Positions 33,638 through 42,954 are shown, counted from the stretch's first letter. The stretch is 64,000 bases of DNA from Bacillota bacterium (GCA_023437365.1 JAEZGK010000038.1:17454-81453), one strand, 5' to 3'. The notes: generated by a model not told the origin, from the letters alone. Translations and numbers: made by a program.

Positions 33638-34513
33638 TTATGCTCTGGGATGAGAATTCATATAAACCTCTCTGCTGTTCTTAAAGGCATGAGCCAGATA
33701 AAGCTGTGTCGTCGTGATATCTGCGTGGCCAAGAAATTCCTGTACACTGCCTAAGTCTGCTCCATTTTCCAATAAATGAGCAGCAAAGGAATGCCGAATT
33801 GCATTCGGGTTGATCTGAGTCATCCCAACAAGCTTCGCATAGGACTTTAAGATTTTCCAAAGTCCCTGTCTCGTCAATTGTTCTCCCGAGGAGTTTAAAA
33901 ATAAAATGTCATTATTCTTTTTATCAAAAGCAGTTCCACGAATATTTAGATACTCCTGTAAGGCGCTCCTTGCCGCTTTACCAAAAGGAACATTTCTCTC
34001 CCTCCGATCCCCGCAGGTGATATATCTTCCGGATAGATTAATGTCACTTACCTTCATTGTAATCAATTCTGAAACCTTGATTCCGGTAGCATACAAAAGC
34101 TCAAGTATAGCTCTGTCTCTAATTCCCTTTTTGGTAGTCAGATCCGGCTGAACCAATAGCTGGTCTACAAGGCCTGCTTCCAGAATTTGAGGTGATTTTT
34201 TCTGAACCTTTGGCGGTCGTATTCTCTCTGAGGGGTCTCCCGTGATAATTCCATGCTTGATCAGATACAGCAGAAACGCTTTCATCGCAGCAATATTTCT
34301 GGATACAGATGCAGGAGACAATCCATCCCTTTCCAAGGTCAGAATATAAGAATTCAGATTGGTTTCGCTGATTTTATTAACAGAGCCGATATTCTGTTTA
34401 TTAAGGAATAGCACCAGCTTCTTCAAATCGTTCTGATAAGCCTGCAGAGTATTTCTTGATGCATGCTTCACATCCTGTAAATACGTAATGAAATCATTGA
34501 TATACTGTTCCAT
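33638..34513 (-). CDS. xerD: XerD-like tyrosine recombinase with substituted catalytic residues
   Basis: 291 aa, XerC/D length. The N-terminal SAM-like core-binding domain (1-100) and the C-terminal catalytic domain are complete, ending in the XerD-like tail NSHPRA. In place of the usual R-K-H-R-H-Y set it has K146 (in ATGIKVSEL, normally R), R171 (in GDRRER, normally K), N237 (in NPNAIRHSF, normally H), R240, H263 and the nucleophile Y272. Three of six are changed, two of them conservatively. Strong RBS GGAGGAGG. It lies next to spoIIM, which is a common place for xerD in Clostridia. It may be a functional variant, a regulatory partner or a weak enzyme. Confidence 0.82.
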   Translation of the reverse strand: MEQYINDFITYLQDVKHASRNTLQAYQNDLKKLVLFLNKQNIGSVNKISETNLNSYILTLERDGLSPASVSRNIAAMKAFLLYLIKHGIITGDPSERIRPPKVQKKSPQILEAGLVDQLLVQPDLTTKKGIRDRAILELLYATGIKVSELITMKVSDINLSGRYITCGDRRERNVPFGKAARSALQEYLNIRGTAFDKKNNDILFLNSSGEQLTRQGLWKILKSYAKLVGMTQINPNAIRHSFAAHLLENGADLGSVQEFLGHADITTTQLYLAHAFKNSREVYMNSHPRA

Positions 34514-34550
34514 CTCCTACCTCCTCCATCTTCCCGCCCCAGTTTGATGT

Positions 34551-35162
34551 TTATACAAATAAGGCTAATGCTTTCTTCAAGAAATAAGCACCCGGATAAG
34601 CCTCCAGAAAGCTTGCAAACACAAGGGCTATGGCAAGTAACAGGATTGTGATTAAATTAGCCCTGATAGGTCTGAATAAACTGCCGAGTGATGTATGTTC
34701 AGACTGATAAATATCTTTGCACATTAAAAAGCCTTTATACATGCCGATAATCATAATCGGCAAATATAATAAACCGTGAGGGAAGCAATAGACCAAAACC
34801 AGAACCAATCCCTTTACACCATATTGCATGGTCACTGCTGAGATAAAAAATCCTGCAAAAAAGCCGAAGGAGGCTATTTTTAGCGCTATATAAGGAATGC
34901 CAAGAATAGTGATACATAACAGCCAGAACATGATAAAGTCATTAAAATTATTGCCAAGTACATAACGGAATAATCCGGGATAATTGATATCGTTGTCCGC
35001 AATTTCCGCAAATACGCTGTTTTCATACTGCATCAACCGTTCAGAGAAATTGGCTCGAAACACATTGGCGCATAAAATACCGATAAAAAGGCCAAAAATC
35101 AATAAGAACACTGCAATCTGAACCACATTCAGACGATTAAATTGTAATTTAAGCTGCTTCAT
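34551..35162 (-). CDS. spoIIM: Stage II sporulation protein M
   Basis: 203 aa with about five transmembrane helices and the SpoIIM family pattern FLLIFGLFIGILCANVF near the N-terminus, with GLLYLPIMIIGMYKGF in the middle. In endospore formers SpoIIM works with SpoIID and SpoIIP in septal peptidoglycan removal and engulfment. ATG 35162 follows AGGCTGAGAG. It is 37 bp ahead of the xerD-like gene. Confidence 0.9.
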   Translation of the reverse strand: MKQLKLQFNRLNVVQIAVFLLIFGLFIGILCANVFRANFSERLMQYENSVFAEIADNDINYPGLFRYVLGNNFNDFIMFWLLCITILGIPYIALKIASFGFFAGFFISAVTMQYGVKGLVLVLVYCFPHGLLYLPIMIIGMYKGFLMCKDIYQSEHTSLGSLFRPIRANLITILLLAIALVFASFLEAYPGAYFLKKALALFV

Positions 35163-35298
35163 CTCTCAGCCTGCCCATCCTTTTCCTCTAATTCATAGAT
35201 ATGTCAGGGAATACAGAATAGAACAAGCTTCATAGAAACTTATTTTGTTTTGCGAGAACTCAATTACTTTTCTTTTCTATCATTCATAGCTACCGGAG

Positions 35299-35832
35299 CT
35301 ATAATCCCAGCTTCGTCTTATACGCAAGAATTGCTGCGACTGTCTTGGCATCAGGGATTTCACCGTTTAAAATCATTTTTGTAAGAGCATCCAAGGAGTG
35401 ATGTTCGATGGATACAAATTCATCCTCATCTAAATTTTGTTTTGTTGGAGTAATTCCTGTTGTATAATAGATAGCGATTTTTTCATTACTGAAGGCTACC
35501 GTCGTATAAACATCTATCAAATGATAGACTTCTCCTGCTTTATAACCTGTCTCCTCCTCACATTCACGAATTGCACAGGTTAAATTATCCTCTCCCGGAT
35601 TCAGTCCTCCGGCCGGGATCTCCAGCGTATAGCTGTCAACTGCATTCCGATACTGACGAACCATCAGAATTTTCCCGTCCTGGTCTACAGGGATCATCGC
35701 GGAAGCTCCTTTATGATGAATGAAATCAAAGGTTGTCTGTTTCTTACCGTTGATTTCTATGGTATCCTTATAAAAATCTATAATACTCCCCTTTTGCACC
35801 AAATCTCTCTTCAATCGTTTGTACGGACTCAT
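35299..35832 (-). CDS. NUDIX hydrolase (ADP-ribose pyrophosphatase-like)
   Basis: 177 aa. The complete Nudix box GX5EX7REUXEEXGU is seen from GGLNPGE to REC-EEETGY in the middle of the protein. The IPAGGL context before the box fits the ADP-ribose/nucleoside-diphosphate-sugar subfamily (NudF). Start: AGAGG seven bases before ATG 35832; ATG 35850 is upstream of it. It is followed downstream by spoIIM and lies just after proC. Confidence 0.9.
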   Translation of the reverse strand: MSPYKRLKRDLVQKGSIIDFYKDTIEINGKKQTTFDFIHHKGASAMIPVDQDGKILMVRQYRNAVDSYTLEIPAGGLNPGEDNLTCAIRECEEETGYKAGEVYHLIDVYTTVAFSNEKIAIYYTTGITPTKQNLDEDEFVSIEHHSLDALTKMILNGEIPDAKTVAAILAYKTKLGL

Positions 35833-35878
35833 TATGCTACCTCTTCTCATCTACTTATTTCATTTGACAGAATATTGA

Positions 35879-36685
35879 TTATTTCTTACAGCTCAAGGCT
35901 TCTGCCTTTGCAAAGCAGGCATCGGTAGCTTTCATCACCGCATTCCGAAGACCATACTCCTCCAGAGCCTTCACCGCTGCTATTGTCGTGCCTCCCGGTG
36001 AACATACATTGTCCTTAAGCTTGCCCGGATGTTCTCCGGTCTCAAGCACCATCGCTGCCGCACCAAATACAGTCTGAGCTGCCAATGTGTAGGCCTTATC
36101 TCTTGGTATTCCGTAACTCACCACACTGTCCGCCAAGGCTTCTATAAACATATAGACATAGGCCGGTGAACTTCCATTCGCACAAACCACTGCATTCATC
36201 AGCTTTTCATCAAAAATTTCATATTTGCCAAAGGAGGAGAAAAACTTATCGATAAATAATTTCTCCTCACAGCTGTATTTCTCTTGAGCAAAAGCTATCC
36301 CTGTCATGCCTTTTTCCACCATAGCAGGTGTATTCGGCATTGCTCTGACAATCCTGATCTGATCGTTCAAGCTCTCTTTGACTGTCTCACTCGTGATACC
36401 CGCAGCTATGGAAATGACAATTTGCTCTTTCCTCACCACGTTCTTGATTTCGCTCAGCACCGAAGGAAAGAATTGAGGCTTGATCGCCAGCACCAAATAG
36501 CTGCACTGAGCGACTACGGACAGATTATCCTTAAGAAATGCAATACCTGTCTCCTTCATAACATAGTTACAACGCTCGACAGAGGCATCTGTATATACTA
36601 CTTCCTCTGCACCGAACGTCTTTATTGCTGCCTTTATCAGCGGATACCCCATATTACCGGCTCCGATAAATCCAAAAAGTGCCAT
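35879..36685 (-). CDS. proC: Pyrroline-5-carboxylate reductase
   Basis: Last step of proline synthesis: reduces pyrroline-5-carboxylate with NAD(P)H. 268 aa. The N-terminal Rossmann motif GFIGAGNMG and the C-terminal ProC signature (VCSPGGTTIAAVKALEE) are intact. Start: GAGGG seven bases before ATG 36685. The other proline genes, proB and proA, are 11-14 kb away. A 129-bp dispersed repeat lies 172 bp upstream of the start and may be in its leader. Confidence 0.94.
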   Translation of the reverse strand: MALFGFIGAGNMGYPLIKAAIKTFGAEEVVYTDASVERCNYVMKETGIAFLKDNLSVVAQCSYLVLAIKPQFFPSVLSEIKNVVRKEQIVISIAAGITSETVKESLNDQIRIVRAMPNTPAMVEKGMTGIAFAQEKYSCEEKLFIDKFFSSFGKYEIFDEKLMNAVVCANGSSPAYVYMFIEALADSVVSYGIPRDKAYTLAAQTVFGAAAMVLETGEHPGKLKDNVCSPGGTTIAAVKALEEYGLRNAVMKATDACFAKAEALSCKK

Positions 36686-36856
36686 GGTATGTCCCTCTTT
36701 CATACAAATTTACATAATACTAGTTTTATCCATTCTATCATAACAGTACTCATTTATCCAGAAAAGTTTCAATATTATCAATATTGATCTCCTGATAAAA
36801 TATAAACCTCCTGTAGAGTATAAAGCTCATAGGACGAATTTACCTATCAATAATAT

Positions 36857-36985
36857 AACAAAGTGTCAGCCCGCTGACACTTTCGCGCCCGAGCGGATTG
36901 CGAAGCAATAACTTCCGAACGCTTATGCAATAAGCGTTTATTCGCTGCGGTGCGCATCCCAAAGCGAACTTGTTCGCTATGCGGA
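36857..36985. repeat. 129-bp dispersed repeat, copy 1
   Basis: It matches 63872-64000 at 128 of 129 positions, in the same orientation. It is GC-richer than its surroundings and contains several palindromes, such as AGTGTCAGcccGCTGACACT, CGCTTATgcaATAAGCG and AGCGAACttGTTCGCT. No ORF. It lies in the 400-bp gap upstream of proC. Confidence 0.92.
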
Positions 36986-36993
36986 GCGTTTTT

Positions 36994-37100
36994 ATGTAAT
37001 AAGACGCAATTTCTTATTACATAAAAAAAGCTGTTACAGCAATCCTGACGGATCAGGAAAATAATTTCCTTCTCTCATCAAAATATCCGCAACAGCTTTT
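36994..37100 (-). terminator. Terminator of the aminotransferase gene, with a second hairpin
   Basis: AAAAGCTGTT (37026-37035) pairs with AACAGCTTTT (37091-37100), with a small inner hairpin near 37043-37058. On the minus strand TTTTTTTAT follows. A second perfect 10-bp hairpin (36994-37003 with 37013-37022) stands next to it, touching the dispersed repeat. Confidence 0.75.
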
Positions 37101-37102
37101 AC

Positions 37103-38299
37103 TTATACCAACTTATTAACCAGCTCTTCTATTCTGTCCAAGCCCTTTTTGATTTGCTCCATGGAAATTGCATAGGACAGACGGATATGATCAGCAAAGC
37201 CAAAATCACCGCAGGGTATGACGGCAACATTATAATCCTCAATTAAGATTTTAGCCAGCTTATCCACATCACCAATCTGTTCTCCGTTATATGACTTATC
37301 GAGTAGCTGACTTATATCTACAAACAGATAAAAAGCTCCTTGAGGCTTTAAAGCAGAGATTAAATTAATATTACAAATTCTCTCATACATATAATCTCTT
37401 CTTTTCCTAAACTCCGCATGCATTTTTTTGACAGAGTCCTGCGGTCCGATGAGTGCTTCATAAGCAGCCTTCTGCGCAATGGAATTGGGGTTAGAGGTCT
37501 GATGGCTCTGAACACTACCCATAAGCTTCGCGATCTCTTTGGAGGAACCGGTAAATCCGATTCTCCAGCCAGTCATGGAATAACTCTTGGCAACACCGCT
37601 ACAGGTAATAGTGCGTTTATAGATTTCTTCATTAAAGGACGCGATGCTGACAGCTTCTCCCTCATAGATCAGATGTTCATACATCTCATCTGATACCACG
37701 TAGAAGTCCTTTCTTACAGCAACCTCTGCAATCGCCTCCAACTCGTCTCTGGTATAAATCATACCTGAGGGATTGCTTGGTGAGTTCAAAATCAATGCTT
37801 TTGTCTTATCGGTACAGGCCGCTTCAATTTGTGCAGCAGTAACCTTATAGTTGTTGGACTTCTCACCTCTGACAAATACCGGTACACCATCTGCCAGCTT
37901 CACAATCTCCGGATAACTCAGCCAGTAAGGTGTAAGGATGATTACCTCATCACCGGGATTACAGATTGCTTCGAATATGTTCGTTAAGGAGTGCTTTCCT
38001 CCGTTACTAACCACAATCTGGCTAGGCTCGTAATTAATATGGTTGAAGTTCGCAAACTTATCACATACTGCTTTGCGTAGCTCCAGAGTACCTTCTGCAG
38101 GAGTATATTTAGTAAATCCGTCATGGATGGCCTTGATCGCCGCATCACAGATATTCTCCGGAGTGTTGAAATCAGGCTCGCCCGCTCCAAATCCGACTAC
38201 ATCAATTCCCTTGCTCATTAATTCCTTGGCTTTAGCAGTGATCGCCAATGTAGAGGAGGGTTTTACTGCCTGTGCCTTTTTAGATAGAGATAATGACAT
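37103..38299 (-). CDS. Aspartate/aromatic aminotransferase, class I (PLP)
   Basis: 398 aa from ATG 38299 (AGGATGG eight bases upstream). PLP lysine in SGVAKSYSMTGWRIGF, plus GFGAGEPDFNTP at the N-terminus and NSPSNPSG in the middle. It is of the Bacillus AspB subclass (Igamma), which transaminates aspartate and, in some members, prephenate. Monocistronic, with a promoter at 38354-38382 and a terminator at 36994-37100. Confidence 0.92.
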   Translation of the reverse strand: MSLSLSKKAQAVKPSSTLAITAKAKELMSKGIDVVGFGAGEPDFNTPENICDAAIKAIHDGFTKYTPAEGTLELRKAVCDKFANFNHINYEPSQIVVSNGGKHSLTNIFEAICNPGDEVIILTPYWLSYPEIVKLADGVPVFVRGEKSNNYKVTAAQIEAACTDKTKALILNSPSNPSGMIYTRDELEAIAEVAVRKDFYVVSDEMYEHLIYEGEAVSIASFNEEIYKRTITCSGVAKSYSMTGWRIGFTGSSKEIAKLMGSVQSHQTSNPNSIAQKAAYEALIGPQDSVKKMHAEFRKRRDYMYERICNINLISALKPQGAFYLFVDISQLLDKSYNGEQIGDVDKLAKILIEDYNVAVIPCGDFGFADHIRLSYAISMEQIKKGLDRIEELVNKLV

Positions 38300-38353
38300 A
38301 TTATGTACCATCCTTTATTTATCATTTTAATTGCTTCTTTTGAAATCTATCCC

Positions 38354-38382
38354 ATTGTAATATATAAATTGAAGGATTGCAA
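38354..38382 (-). promoter_or_regulatory. Promoter of the aspartate aminotransferase gene
   Basis: On the minus strand TTGCAA (38377-38382), 17 bases, TACAAT (38354-38359). It predicts a leader of about 48 bases. The rest of the 318-bp gap up to 38629 is AT-rich with no recognisable element. Confidence 0.6.
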
Positions 38383-38629
38383 CAGAAATTTCAAAAAAAA
38401 TCAAAAAAGTATTACCAGTGGCTTTCATATGTCCGTACATCAGAGACTTTTTGTGCATTTTGTGCATTTTCGTATGGTATTCCACCGTAAAATGGTTTAA
38501 TATTCCTAATATTACCATTTTTACCATATTATAGGCTTGCTTTTATTCTGAATATGGGTGTATAAACTTTAATAAATTAATTATATACCCAGTTATTCTT
38601 TCATTAATTATAGACAGTTCATTTTACTA

Positions 38630-38899
38630 TTATGAGTTTCTATTATCAGAGAATTTATTATCAGTATTATCTTTTAAATCAGAAGCTTTATTATTCTCAG
38701 AAATATCTTTTCGGCTGTCTATCATCATAACCACAGAATTCAATAAGGACAGCAGGCAAAAGCTCCATAAAAGCTTGATAGAAATATTATTATTGATGAA
38801 ATTCATGGTCGGATTATATTCATCCAGGATCAGGAAGGCTATGAATATGCCTGACAATATAAATAATAGATGCGGTAATACCCTTTTCAGCTGTCTCAT
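38630..38899 (-). CDS. Small membrane protein, 89 aa, unknown function
   Basis: It starts at ATG 38899, which overlaps the stop of the upstream gene (ATGA), with AAAGGAGG eight bases before it. Two hydrophobic segments (LLFILSGIFIAFLIL and LLWSFCLLSLLNSVVMMI) suggest a two-helix membrane protein with a hydrophilic C-terminal tail rich in Asn, Asp and Lys. No family recognised. The stop-start overlap implies it is made together with the phosphodiester glycosidase protein and may be its partner. Confidence 0.65.
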   Translation of the reverse strand: MRQLKRVLPHLLFILSGIFIAFLILDEYNPTMNFINNNISIKLLWSFCLLSLLNSVVMMIDSRKDISENNKASDLKDNTDNKFSDNRNS

Positions 38900-39837
38900 T
38901 TCTCTGCCTCCTTTATAATGATACAATCGCTTACCTCACGCCCTCCGTCACAGGGGTGATTCACTTCAGAATCAGAAAAAGTCATGGAAGAGGATTTCCC
39001 TCCATCCAGGTTATATGCCACCTTACAACCGAGAGTTTCAAAAAGCATAGAAAGCTCGGTCATGGTCATTCCTTTGGAATATCCGTTCTGTCTTCCATCT
39101 ACAACCACCATACAGTAATGTCCCGGCTCATAATAACCGATTGCACTTCTTGGGTTAAGCTTACTGATGTGCCAGTCTGTATTGAACTCTGTCATATGCT
39201 TTCCTTCCTCATCCAGAAGCTCGGGGCCAAAGCTCCATGCCTGCCAAGCACCGTCACGTATTGCCTGTTCCGCATCAAATGTACCAGGTGTAAAAGTCTT
39301 CATCGTTCCGTCACAATACAATACGCATACATCCGAGTAGTTCTCTGTACTGCGAAATAGTTTTCCGTTGCGAAGTACAACGCCATTATCTCCGTTGCCG
39401 TAATAATCTCCGTTAATGGCAAGAATTGCATTTAGGGACTGATCCATAGCGAGAACCCTATCCGTATAGCCAATCCCGTAGGTATCATCTGCGAAGCCAC
39501 TCTGTAAACAGGTAATATCCGACAGATAGATATCGGCAATATAAAATGTAACCGTATCCTCTTTGCTGCCCGTTGTATGCTTCGTTACGGATATCGAAAT
39601 ATCGTTACTTTTGTAGGAGGTGTCTGTAAGTTCTACTGTAGCACTGAAATATCTGCTGAATTGATCTGCTAAGGTGACCGAAGACGCTACCTGCTCTTCT
39701 GCTTTGGCAGTCATACTTTTATTTAACTGTCTTGGTATCCTGTAATACAGACCATAAAAACCTATGACATAGACTGCAATCAACATTAGATCAATCAATA
39801 GCAGCAATACAATCGGTAATTTTTTCTTATTACACAT
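38896..39837 (-). CDS. Phosphodiester glycosidase family protein (NAGPA domain)
   Basis: 313 aa. An N-terminal membrane helix at about residues 8-30, then an extracellular NAGPA (DUF2233) domain. Family blocks include AINGDYYG, RSAIGYYEPGHYCMVVVDGR, MTMTELSMLFETLGC and NLDGGKSSSM, the last two being the strongest markers. Relatives remove N-acetylglucosamine or other sugars from phosphodiesters and are linked to cell-wall glycopolymer turnover (YngK/EPS-type). Substrate unknown. ATG 39837 lies ahead of a small membrane protein that overlaps its stop. Confidence 0.88.
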   Translation of the reverse strand: MCNKKKLPIVLLLLIDLMLIAVYVIGFYGLYYRIPRQLNKSMTAKAEEQVASSVTLADQFSRYFSATVELTDTSYKSNDISISVTKHTTGSKEDTVTFYIADIYLSDITCLQSGFADDTYGIGYTDRVLAMDQSLNAILAINGDYYGNGDNGVVLRNGKLFRSTENYSDVCVLYCDGTMKTFTPGTFDAEQAIRDGAWQAWSFGPELLDEEGKHMTEFNTDWHISKLNPRSAIGYYEPGHYCMVVVDGRQNGYSKGMTMTELSMLFETLGCKVAYNLDGGKSSSMTFSDSEVNHPCDGGREVSDCIIIKEAEK

Positions 39838-39915
39838 GATAGGATAAGCCCCCTTTTCTATCTTATTGTAAATTATTCATATGTCATCCATTTAACCCCA
39901 TGAATTATTTAAGTA

Positions 39916-39948
39916 AAGCTCTGTCACAGCTATTCTGGGACAGAGCTT
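39916..39948 (-). terminator. Terminator after pdxA
   Basis: A perfect 10-bp stem, AAGCTCTGTC with GACAGAGCTT, and a 13-base loop. It is followed by TTACTTAAATAATTC on the minus strand, so the U-run is weak. Confidence 0.6.
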
Positions 39949-40019
39949 ATGGACGAATGTTATTCACTACAGATTTTCGAGGCTTGTCCGATGTTGAATT
40001 GATCTGCCATGACAGCTCT

Positions 40020-41015
40020 TTATTTTATAAAGTTAGTTGAATATTTTGCTCCCAGAAGAATGGCTTCCACCATGCTGATCTCACTGGCGATGCCTTTACC
40101 CGCGATATCAAATGCAGTTCCATGATCCACGGAGGTTCTAAGGATCGGCATCCCTCCTGTGATAGCTATGGTTCGTTCAAAATCAAGAGTTTTGGTAGCA
40201 ATATGTCCCTGATCATGATAGAGAGACAGTACACTGTTGAATTTGCCACAAAGAGCCAAATGGAATACAGAATCCGCTCCGATTGGACCGGTCACCTGAT
40301 AGCCTTCTGCTTGTAGTTCCTCTACTGCCGGTGTGATATATTTTACCTCTTCATCACCGAACAATCCATGTTCTCCGCTATGTGGATTCAAGCCTGCGAT
40401 TGCCATCGTACCCTCTGTAACACCAAGCTTTGTAAGGACCAACTTACACCGCTTAACATAATCTTTAATTCTTTCCTTTGTTATCATATCACAGGCAGTT
40501 CGCAGTGAGACATGTCTGGTCAGAAAGAATACCCGCATACCATGTACTTCAAACATAGTAAGAGGATCATCAGTATTCGTTAAAGCTCCGAAGATTTCGG
40601 TATGCCCGATGAAATCGACATCCCCCGCCTTCAAAGCTTCCTTATTGATCGGCGGGGTAGTTACTGCTGCGACTTCACCCTTCATTGCCAGTGCTATGCT
40701 TTTTTCAATATATTCGTAGGCTGCCCTGCCGCACATTCCGTTGACGATACCCGGTTGAAACTGTTCCATTATGATATTGTCCAGATTAATGAGATTTAGA
40801 ATCCCGTCGGTATAATCCCCTTCAGAGACATTACATATCTGCTTCACCTTCAGATCAGCTTTCGTATATCCTATTGCATCATTAATTATTTTATCATCTC
40901 CGATGATGACACAACGTGCTACATTATGCACTTTTTTGTTTGCGAGGGCTTTTACTACTATTTCCGGTCCGATTCCTGCAGGATCTCCCATGGGTATTGC
41001 AATCAATGGCTTCAT
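40020..41015 (-). CDS. pdxA: 4-hydroxythreonine-4-phosphate dehydrogenase family protein
   Basis: 331 aa. Family motifs are GDPAGIGPEI at residues 10-19, VTTPPINKEAL, GHTE, and the metal-binding YHDQGHI near 265, with the final block SVDHGTAFDIAGKG. PdxA acts in vitamin B6 synthesis in E. coli. Many Clostridia lack the rest of that pathway and carry the PdxA2 branch, which can oxidise four-carbon sugar-acid phosphates (erythronate/threonate type). Without the neighbours of either pathway here I cannot choose. RBS AAGGAG nine bases before ATG 41015. Confidence 0.88.
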   Translation of the reverse strand: MKPLIAIPMGDPAGIGPEIVVKALANKKVHNVARCVIIGDDKIINDAIGYTKADLKVKQICNVSEGDYTDGILNLINLDNIIMEQFQPGIVNGMCGRAAYEYIEKSIALAMKGEVAAVTTPPINKEALKAGDVDFIGHTEIFGALTNTDDPLTMFEVHGMRVFFLTRHVSLRTACDMITKERIKDYVKRCKLVLTKLGVTEGTMAIAGLNPHSGEHGLFGDEEVKYITPAVEELQAEGYQVTGPIGADSVFHLALCGKFNSVLSLYHDQGHIATKTLDFERTIAITGGMPILRTSVDHGTAFDIAGKGIASEISMVEAILLGAKYSTNFIK

Positions 41016-41196
41016 TTGCGGTATCTCCTTGCTCTTTCAATCATTTATTCTTATTATGCTTAAAGTTGTCTTACTGACTACTCATATTATTGTCTGTTCC
41101 ATGCTTCATCATAAGCTATTCCTTTACACAAGTCAATTCATAGCTATGGAAATTTATTACTGTATCACTTCTTCGTCATCATTTAAATCAAAAAAA

Positions 41197-41236
41197 AGAT
41201 AGCTAAAATTATGCATACACATAATCTTAGCTATCT
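41197..41236 (-). terminator. Terminator of the RNase Y gene
   Basis: A 17-bp stem with one mismatch (AGATAGCTAAAATTATG with CATAATCTTAGCTATCT) and a six-base loop. TTTTTTT follows on the minus strand. Confidence 0.9.
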
Positions 41237-41252
41237 AAATTCATGTTAGATT

Positions 41253-42809
41253 TTACTTAGCGTAATCAGTTACTCTTGATTCTCTGATCACATTGACTTT
41301 AATCTGTCCTGGATATTCTAATTCATTCTCGATTTTTTTAGATAAATCACGAGCTAACAGTACCATATCAGCATCACTGATCTGCTCAGGTACAACCATT
41401 ACTCTGACTTCCCTACCTGCCTGAATAGCAAATGACTTATCTACCCCTTTAAAGCCGTTGGTAATATCTTCAAGTTGCTTTAATCTGTTGGTATATGTTT
41501 CCAAGGTTTCACGCCTTGCACCGGGTCTTGCTGCTGAAATCGTATCAGCTGCTTGTACAATACATGCGATCAGGGACTGGAATTCCACATCACCGTGGTG
41601 CGCTTCCACTGCATTGATGACAGTCTGTGACTCTTTGTATTTTCTACATAAGTCAACACCAATCTGTACATGGGTTCCTTCCACCTCATGATCAATCGAT
41701 TTACCGATATCATGTAACAATCCGGCACGCTTTGCAAGTCTAACATCCACGCCGATCTCTCCGGCTAGAAGTCCGGATAAAATAGCCACCTCAATTGAAT
41801 GCTTTAATGCATTCTGACCATAGCTTGTCCTAAATTTCATCTTGCCGAGCAGCTTAACCAGTTCAGGATGTATACCATGAACTCCTACCTCAAGGGTAGC
41901 AGCCTCTCCAGCTTCCCTAATCATAATCTCTACTTCTTTTTGAGCCTTTTCTACCATCTCTTCGATTCTTGCCGGATGAATTCTTCCGTCAACGATCAGC
42001 TTCTCAAGTGCAATTCTTGCAACTTCTCGTCTGATCGGATCGAAGGCTGACAGGATTACAGCTTCGGGTGTATCATCAATAATCAGATCAACACCAGTCA
42101 TTGTCTCAAGTGTACGGATATTACGTCCTTCTCTACCAATGATTCTACCCTTCATTTCATCATTAGGGAGCTGAACAACAGAAATCGTTGTCTCAGCAAC
42201 ATGATCAGCAGCACATCTTTGAATTGCTGTAACTACATAATCCTTTGCTTTCTTATCTGCTTCTTCTTTTGCTTTACTTTCCAAATCCTTAATCAGCAGA
42301 GCGGTCTCATGTTTTACTTCTTCTTCAACAGTCTTAATCAGATATTCCTTAGCTTGTTCGGAGGTTAATCCAGAAATCTTCTCCAACTCCTGCAGCTGTT
42401 TCTCGTGGAATTCTTCCACATCCTGCCTGATTTTATCAAGCTCAGCTTCCTTCGCAGCAAGTCTGGATTCCTTTTTTTCCAGTGCTTCGGTCTTTCTATC
42501 TAAAGTCTCTTCTTTAGTCAGAACCCGCTTCTCATAGCGCTGTAATTCTGCTCTACGTTCCTTAGTTTCACGCTCAAACTCATTCTTAGCCTTCAAAGAT
42601 TCTTCTTTGGCTTCGAGTAAGGCTTCGCGCTTCTTAGTTTCAGCTGTTTTTAAAGCTTCATCTATGATTTCTCTTGCCTTCTCATCCGCACTGCCGATTT
42701 TTGCTTCATAAACTTTCTTATGATAAGCATTAGCGATGAGCCAGGTAAGAATAACCGATATCACCAAGGTAATAAATATAGCAATTACATATGGTAAAGC
42801 CTCTGGCAC
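41253..42809 (-). CDS. rny: Ribonuclease Y
   Basis: Membrane-bound endoribonuclease that starts mRNA decay in Firmicutes. 518 aa, the standard length. An N-terminal transmembrane helix (about 5-25) is followed by a long charged coiled coil (about 30-190). A KH domain (IIGREGRNIRTLE near 225) and an HD domain with LLHDIGKSIDHE near 365 come next. The start is GTG 42809 with AAGGAGG seven bases upstream. Monocistronic, with a promoter at 42955-42983 and a terminator at 41197-41236. Confidence 0.96.
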   Translation of the reverse strand: MPEALPYVIAIFITLVISVILTWLIANAYHKKVYEAKIGSADEKAREIIDEALKTAETKKREALLEAKEESLKAKNEFERETKERRAELQRYEKRVLTKEETLDRKTEALEKKESRLAAKEAELDKIRQDVEEFHEKQLQELEKISGLTSEQAKEYLIKTVEEEVKHETALLIKDLESKAKEEADKKAKDYVVTAIQRCAADHVAETTISVVQLPNDEMKGRIIGREGRNIRTLETMTGVDLIIDDTPEAVILSAFDPIRREVARIALEKLIVDGRIHPARIEEMVEKAQKEVEIMIREAGEAATLEVGVHGIHPELVKLLGKMKFRTSYGQNALKHSIEVAILSGLLAGEIGVDVRLAKRAGLLHDIGKSIDHEVEGTHVQIGVDLCRKYKESQTVINAVEAHHGDVEFQSLIACIVQAADTISAARPGARRETLETYTNRLKQLEDITNGFKGVDKSFAIQAGREVRVMVVPEQISDADMVLLARDLSKKIENELEYPGQIKVNVIRESRVTDYAK

Positions 42810-42954
42810 AGGAGCACCTCCTTATTTAGTTTTCATTGTACGATTCAAGAGAGTCAACCGTAAAATTATACATTTTTAAAGAAATTAATATTCTTTAGTT
42901 AAAATATATTTAATTTTATAGACAGCACTCTTGGAATGGATATACAACACTTAA

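Noticed and set aside
36704..36856. Riboswitch upstream of proC
   Set aside because: No known riboswitch signature recognised; the only structured part is the dispersed repeat reported separately.
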